A DNA stretch of 8,704 nt, from positions 1-8,704 of the forward strand of contig CAYPET010000040.1 in assembly GCA_964409905.1 (NCBI GenBank), written 5' to 3'. Below, piece by piece: positions 5,632-8,704 of this stretch. The stretch is from JAGNRR01 sp964409905 (lineage in GTDB: Bacteria; Bacteroidota; Bacteroidia; Chitinophagales; Chitinophagaceae). The translations under genes were made by a program, and so were the position numbers. Each line of letters begins with the position of its first letter. Position 1 is the stretch's first letter. Under the pieces are notes generated by a model. It searched no databases. It was not told where the DNA came from and worked only from the letters and a program-made list of their open reading frames with translations.

Positions 5632-8421
5632 ATGAAAGATTTTTCCTTCCTGACGAACTCGCACCCGCAATATATTGAAAATTTATATATTGACTTTACC
5701 AACAATCCTGATGCTGTTGATCCTGAGTTGAAAAAATTCTTTCAGGGCTTTGATTTTGCCATTAACTACGGCAATGGCGCACTAGCTAAAACACAGCAAA
5801 ATGGGATTTTAGACAAAACAGCTGATAATACATTACAGCGAACTGCCGTATTGCCAGATGGATTTGATTTTATAAAGGAATTTGCCGTCTTTAAGTATAT
5901 ACGTGCTTATCGAAAACGTGCCCATTTAATCTCGAATACCAATCCAATTCGCCAACGTAAAGACAGAAAAGCTTGTGTTACACTGGACTGTTTTGGGTTA
6001 GATGAATCCGATTTGAATACCCGTTTTTTGGCTGGTCGTTTTATTGGCTTAAACGAAGCAACTTTAGCCGAAATCCGGGACAGACTGCAGCTGATATATG
6101 CGGGGAATGTTGGCATTGAATACACCTATATCAATGACGAAGAACGATGTAAGTGGGTAGAAAGGGAGTTTGAACAAGCCATGGTATCTGATGTTGTTAT
6201 CGAGAAAAAAAGACGCATCCTGCAAAAACTAAATGAAAGTGTGATTTTCGAAAAGTTTTTGCATACTAAATATATTGGGCAAAAGCGTTTTTCACTGGAA
6301 GGGGGCGAGAGTACTATTGCGGGCTTAGATGCCATCATTAATGAAGCCGGAGAGGCAGGGGTAAAAGAGGTGGTGATTGGTATGGCGCATCGGGGCCGCT
6401 TGAATGTGTTGGCTAATACCCTGCAGAAAACCTATAAACAGATTTTTAGTGAGTTTGAGGGTACAATGCCAGAGGATACCACCATGGGTAGTGGAGATGT
6501 TAAATACCACCTTGGTTTTCGCTCAAATGTAAAAACAATGTATGACACCGAAATTAACCTGCAAATTGCTCCAAATCCGTCGCATCTAGAATGTGTTAAT
6601 CCTATAGTTGAAGGTTTTGCACGTGCAAAGGCCGATACCTTATATGGTAGTCAATTCGAACAAATATTACCTATTTTAATTCATGGCGATGCTGCAATCG
6701 CTGGTCAAGGTATTGTGTATGAGGTGTTGCAAATGAGCAAGTTACGCGGTTATTATACTGGTGGAACCATTCACTTTGTCATAAATAATCAGATAGGGTT
6801 TACCACCGACTTTGATGATGCACGTAGTACTGATTACTGTACCAGTATTGCATCCATGGTACAGGCTCCTGTTTTTCATGTCAATGGTGATGACCCGGAG
6901 GCGGTTGTGAAAGTTTGTGAATTAGCACTAAAGTTTAGACAAAAATTCAATTCTGATGTATTTGTTGATATGGTTTGTTATCGTAAATGGGGGCACAACG
7001 AAGGTGATGACCCTAAGTTTACCCAACCCCAACTGTATGATGTGATTGATAATCATAAAAACCCAAGAGAATTGTATGTAGAACATCTCAAAGAAGTGGG
7101 CCTTATTGATGAGGCTGAGGAACAAAAGTTAGAAGACGAATTCTGGACCGAGTTGCAAAATAGGTTGGATGAAACAAAACAAGAACCGTTAACTTACGAA
7201 AGACAGGCTCCGGAGATTGCATGGGGAGATTTGAAAAAAGCCAAACCCGAAGATTTCTTCGAAAGTCCAGGTACCGCCGTAGATATTGATGATTTTAATA
7301 ATGTATTTGGTGCAATTATGAATCTGCCTGAAGGCTTTACTGCCTTAAGGAAAATCGATAAATTATTGCGCGATAAGCGAAAATTGTTTTCAGAAACACA
7401 ACAACTTGATTGGGCTACTGGTGAATTGATGGCTTATGCCACTTTATTAAACGAAGGCCATAATGTGAGAATGAGCGGTCAAGATGTTAAAAGAGGTACT
7501 TTTAGCCATAGGCACGCCATTATCCGCGACCAGGAAAAACAGAAATCCTATAATCGACTAAATCATATACGCGAAGGGCAAGGAGAGTTTAAGATTTATA
7601 ATTCATTGCTAAGTGAGTTTGCCGTGTTGGGTTTTGAATATGGATATGCAATGGCAGATCCGCACTGCCTCACTATCTGGGAGGCTCAGTTTGGTGACTT
7701 TTTTAATGGAGCTCAAGTTATAATCGACCAATATATTACCAGTGCCGAAACAAAATGGGGCAAGAATAATGGCCTTGTGATGCTGTTACCACATGGTTTT
7801 GAAGGGCAGGGGCCAGAACATTCTAGTGCTCGTATTGAGCGTTTTTTACAAGCTTGTTCAGAATTGAATATCATTGTGACGAATTGTACGACAGCTGCCA
7901 ATTTCTTTCATGTATTGCGCAGACAGTTGAAATTTAAGTTTAGAAAACCGCTGATTAATTTTTCGCCTAAAGCTAATTTGCGTTTAGATAAAGCGTATTC
8001 GCACATTTCCGAGTTTACAGAAGGGCGATTCAACGAAGTAATTGACGACCCTTATGTTACCGCTACTGCCCCTCAAGTTAAACGGGTATTGCTATGTTCT
8101 GGTAAGATTTATTTTGATTTGCTTGAACAGCAACAGCGTGATGAAAGGAAAGATGTAGCCATCATTCGTGTTGAACAACTGTACCCTTTTCCGCACAATC
8201 AGATTAGCCTCGTGCGCAAGAAATATAGTGCCGCACAATTTATTTGGGTACAAGAAGAGCCTTATAATATGGGTGCCATAGCGTTTTTGAAGTTGATATT
8301 GGATGCTGATTTTAAAATTGGCTATCTGGCAAGAGCTGCTTCGGCTGCCACTGCAACAGGTTATGCCAAACAGCACGCGGCAGAACAGCAGGCAATTATT
8401 GACCAGGCGTTTAAATTGTAG
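5632..8421 (+). CDS. sucA: 2-oxoglutarate dehydrogenase E1 component
   Basis: Also called odhA or kgd-type E1o. This thiamine-diphosphate enzyme decarboxylates 2-oxoglutarate and succinylates the lipoyl arm of OdhB. From the ATG at 5632 it is 929 aa, close to E. coli SucA. The first ~45 residues (SFLTNSHPQYIENLYIDF) are the E2-binding N-terminus typical of E1o. Conserved landmarks are HRGRLN (H253), GDAA...GQG (from G352) with NNQIGFTT (from N385), the Mg/ThDP-binding stretch; GHNEGDDP (H455); RGTFSHRHA (about 621-629); E662 in the SEFAVLGFEYGY pyrimidine-domain motif; and QEEP-NMGA near 874-881. There is no fused acyltransferase domain, unlike actinobacterial KGD. An in-frame TTG at 5620 would add four residues, but the ATG is preferred: it leaves a usual leader and keeps the 5622-5626 dyad untranslated. 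No terminator is evident after the stop. Confidence 0.97.
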   Translation: MKDFSFLTNSHPQYIENLYIDFTNNPDAVDPELKKFFQGFDFAINYGNGALAKTQQNGILDKTADNTLQRTAVLPDGFDFIKEFAVFKYIRAYRKRAHLISNTNPIRQRKDRKACVTLDCFGLDESDLNTRFLAGRFIGLNEATLAEIRDRLQLIYAGNVGIEYTYINDEERCKWVEREFEQAMVSDVVIEKKRRILQKLNESVIFEKFLHTKYIGQKRFSLEGGESTIAGLDAIINEAGEAGVKEVVIGMAHRGRLNVLANTLQKTYKQIFSEFEGTMPEDTTMGSGDVKYHLGFRSNVKTMYDTEINLQIAPNPSHLECVNPIVEGFARAKADTLYGSQFEQILPILIHGDAAIAGQGIVYEVLQMSKLRGYYTGGTIHFVINNQIGFTTDFDDARSTDYCTSIASMVQAPVFHVNGDDPEAVVKVCELALKFRQKFNSDVFVDMVCYRKWGHNEGDDPKFTQPQLYDVIDNHKNPRELYVEHLKEVGLIDEAEEQKLEDEFWTELQNRLDETKQEPLTYERQAPEIAWGDLKKAKPEDFFESPGTAVDIDDFNNVFGAIMNLPEGFTALRKIDKLLRDKRKLFSETQQLDWATGELMAYATLLNEGHNVRMSGQDVKRGTFSHRHAIIRDQEKQKSYNRLNHIREGQGEFKIYNSLLSEFAVLGFEYGYAMADPHCLTIWEAQFGDFFNGAQVIIDQYITSAETKWGKNNGLVMLLPHGFEGQGPEHSSARIERFLQACSELNIIVTNCTTAANFFHVLRRQLKFKFRKPLINFSPKANLRLDKAYSHISEFTEGRFNEVIDDPYVTATAPQVKRVLLCSGKIYFDLLEQQQRDERKDVAIIRVEQLYPFPHNQISLVRKKYSAAQFIWVQEEPYNMGAIAFLKLILDADFKIGYLARAASAATATGYAKQHAAEQQAIIDQAFKL

Positions 8422-8511
8422 GACTTCTGTTATTCCTTGATTTTTTTTCTGTAGTCGCTCATTAAGCGTTTGATAAAAGATAGAAAAAAGATTATTCAAA
8501 CATCAACTCGT

Positions 8512-8519
8512 TACTTTTG
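8512..8519 (+). promoter_or_regulatory. Promoter of the TspO-like gene, -7 box
   Basis: TACTTTTG is an exact TAnnTTTG match 24 bases before the ATG at 8544, implying a leader of about 15-20 bases. No TTG is seen 17-23 bases upstream. Its presence suggests the downstream gene is transcribed separately from sucA. Confidence 0.5.
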
Positions 8520-8543
8520 ATTGAGCATGTTAACTTGTAGGTT

Positions 8544-8704
8544 ATGAAAAAATTTTACGCCTGGCTAAATGCCGCATTGGTGCTCTTGGTTATTTTCTGG
8601 AATTATTATAGTAATACAGGCAGGATTAACGGAAACACAGTTGCTGATATTAGCGATAAATATGCCAATTTGTTTACACCGGCGGGATATGCCTTTGCTA
8701 TTTG
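8544..8704 (+). CDS. TspO/MBR-like membrane protein, N-terminal fragment (cut by window edge)
   Basis: 53 complete codons run open to the window end. A first hydrophobic segment (about residues 5-20, ending in VIFWNYYSN) is followed by a short polar loop and then LFTPAGYAFAI, with the last codon begun as TG, probably Trp. This order (NYxSN, NGNT, LFTPAGYAFxIW) matches proteins annotated in Bacteroidota as tryptophan-rich sensory protein or TspO/MBR family, as I remember them. Those are multi-helix membrane proteins whose substrate is uncertain; tetrapyrrole binding is reported for TspO proper. The remaining helices lie beyond the window. It is downstream of sucA by 122 bases, with its own -7 box. 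Confidence 0.6.
   Translation, partial: MKKFYAWLNAALVLLVIFWNYYSNTGRINGNTVADISDKYANLFTPAGYAFAI

Noticed and set aside
8422..8543. Possible sucA terminator: T-run at 8441-8448 and small dyad CGCT/AGCG at 8456-8468
   Set aside because: The T-run has no stable stem before it, and the 4-bp dyad comes after it without a following T-run. Neither fits an intrinsic terminator.
1..8704. tRNA genes, CRISPR arrays, phage genes or a defence system
   Set aside because: I saw no cloverleaf with a T-arm GTTCGA-type motif, no spaced direct repeats, and no defence-type or phage proteins. Apart from the edge fragments and one unknown membrane protein, the genes are housekeeping.

Overview
The window reads as chromosomal DNA of a Bacteroidota bacterium. 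Several start codons are preceded by the Bacteroidota sigma-factor -7 box TAnnTTTG (or a TTCG variant) instead of a sigma70 -10 box. No clear Shine-Dalgarno sequence precedes the housekeeping genes. The proteins (ThrRS, S20, and a two-gene 2-oxoglutarate dehydrogenase E1/E2 set) look like Bacteroidota versions. I cannot fix the family or genus by eye.

Layout. At the left edge, positions 1-42 on the minus strand encode 14 residues that look like the start of an IS3-family OrfA transposase. An insertion-sequence end therefore probably reaches to about position 105. Next comes thrS (threonyl-tRNA synthetase, +), with a leader hairpin whose loop resembles a tRNA-Thr(UGU) anticodon loop. A structured 184-base spacer follows, then odhB/sucB (dihydrolipoamide succinyltransferase, +). 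fmt (methionyl-tRNA formyltransferase, -) converges on odhB. A small two-helix membrane protein of unknown function (+) diverges from fmt across only 36 bases. rpsT (ribosomal protein S20, -) comes next with a clear intrinsic terminator. It diverges from sucA (2-oxoglutarate dehydrogenase E1, +). The right edge holds the start of a TspO/MBR-like membrane protein (+), cut by the window.

How the genes work together. SucA and OdhB are the E1 and E2 subunits of the 2-oxoglutarate dehydrogenase complex (2-oxoglutarate to succinyl-CoA, TCA cycle). The E3 lipoamide dehydrogenase is not here. The two genes lie about 2 kb apart with three unrelated genes between them, two on the opposite strand. Even so, they share a nearly identical 16-base promoter block (14 of 16 bases). 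thrS, fmt and rpsT serve translation. Most of the window is ordinary housekeeping sequence. The points worth following are regulatory: the thrS leader hairpin, the shared odhB/sucA promoter block, the alternative hairpins between thrS and odhB, and the very short leaders at the fmt divergent region.
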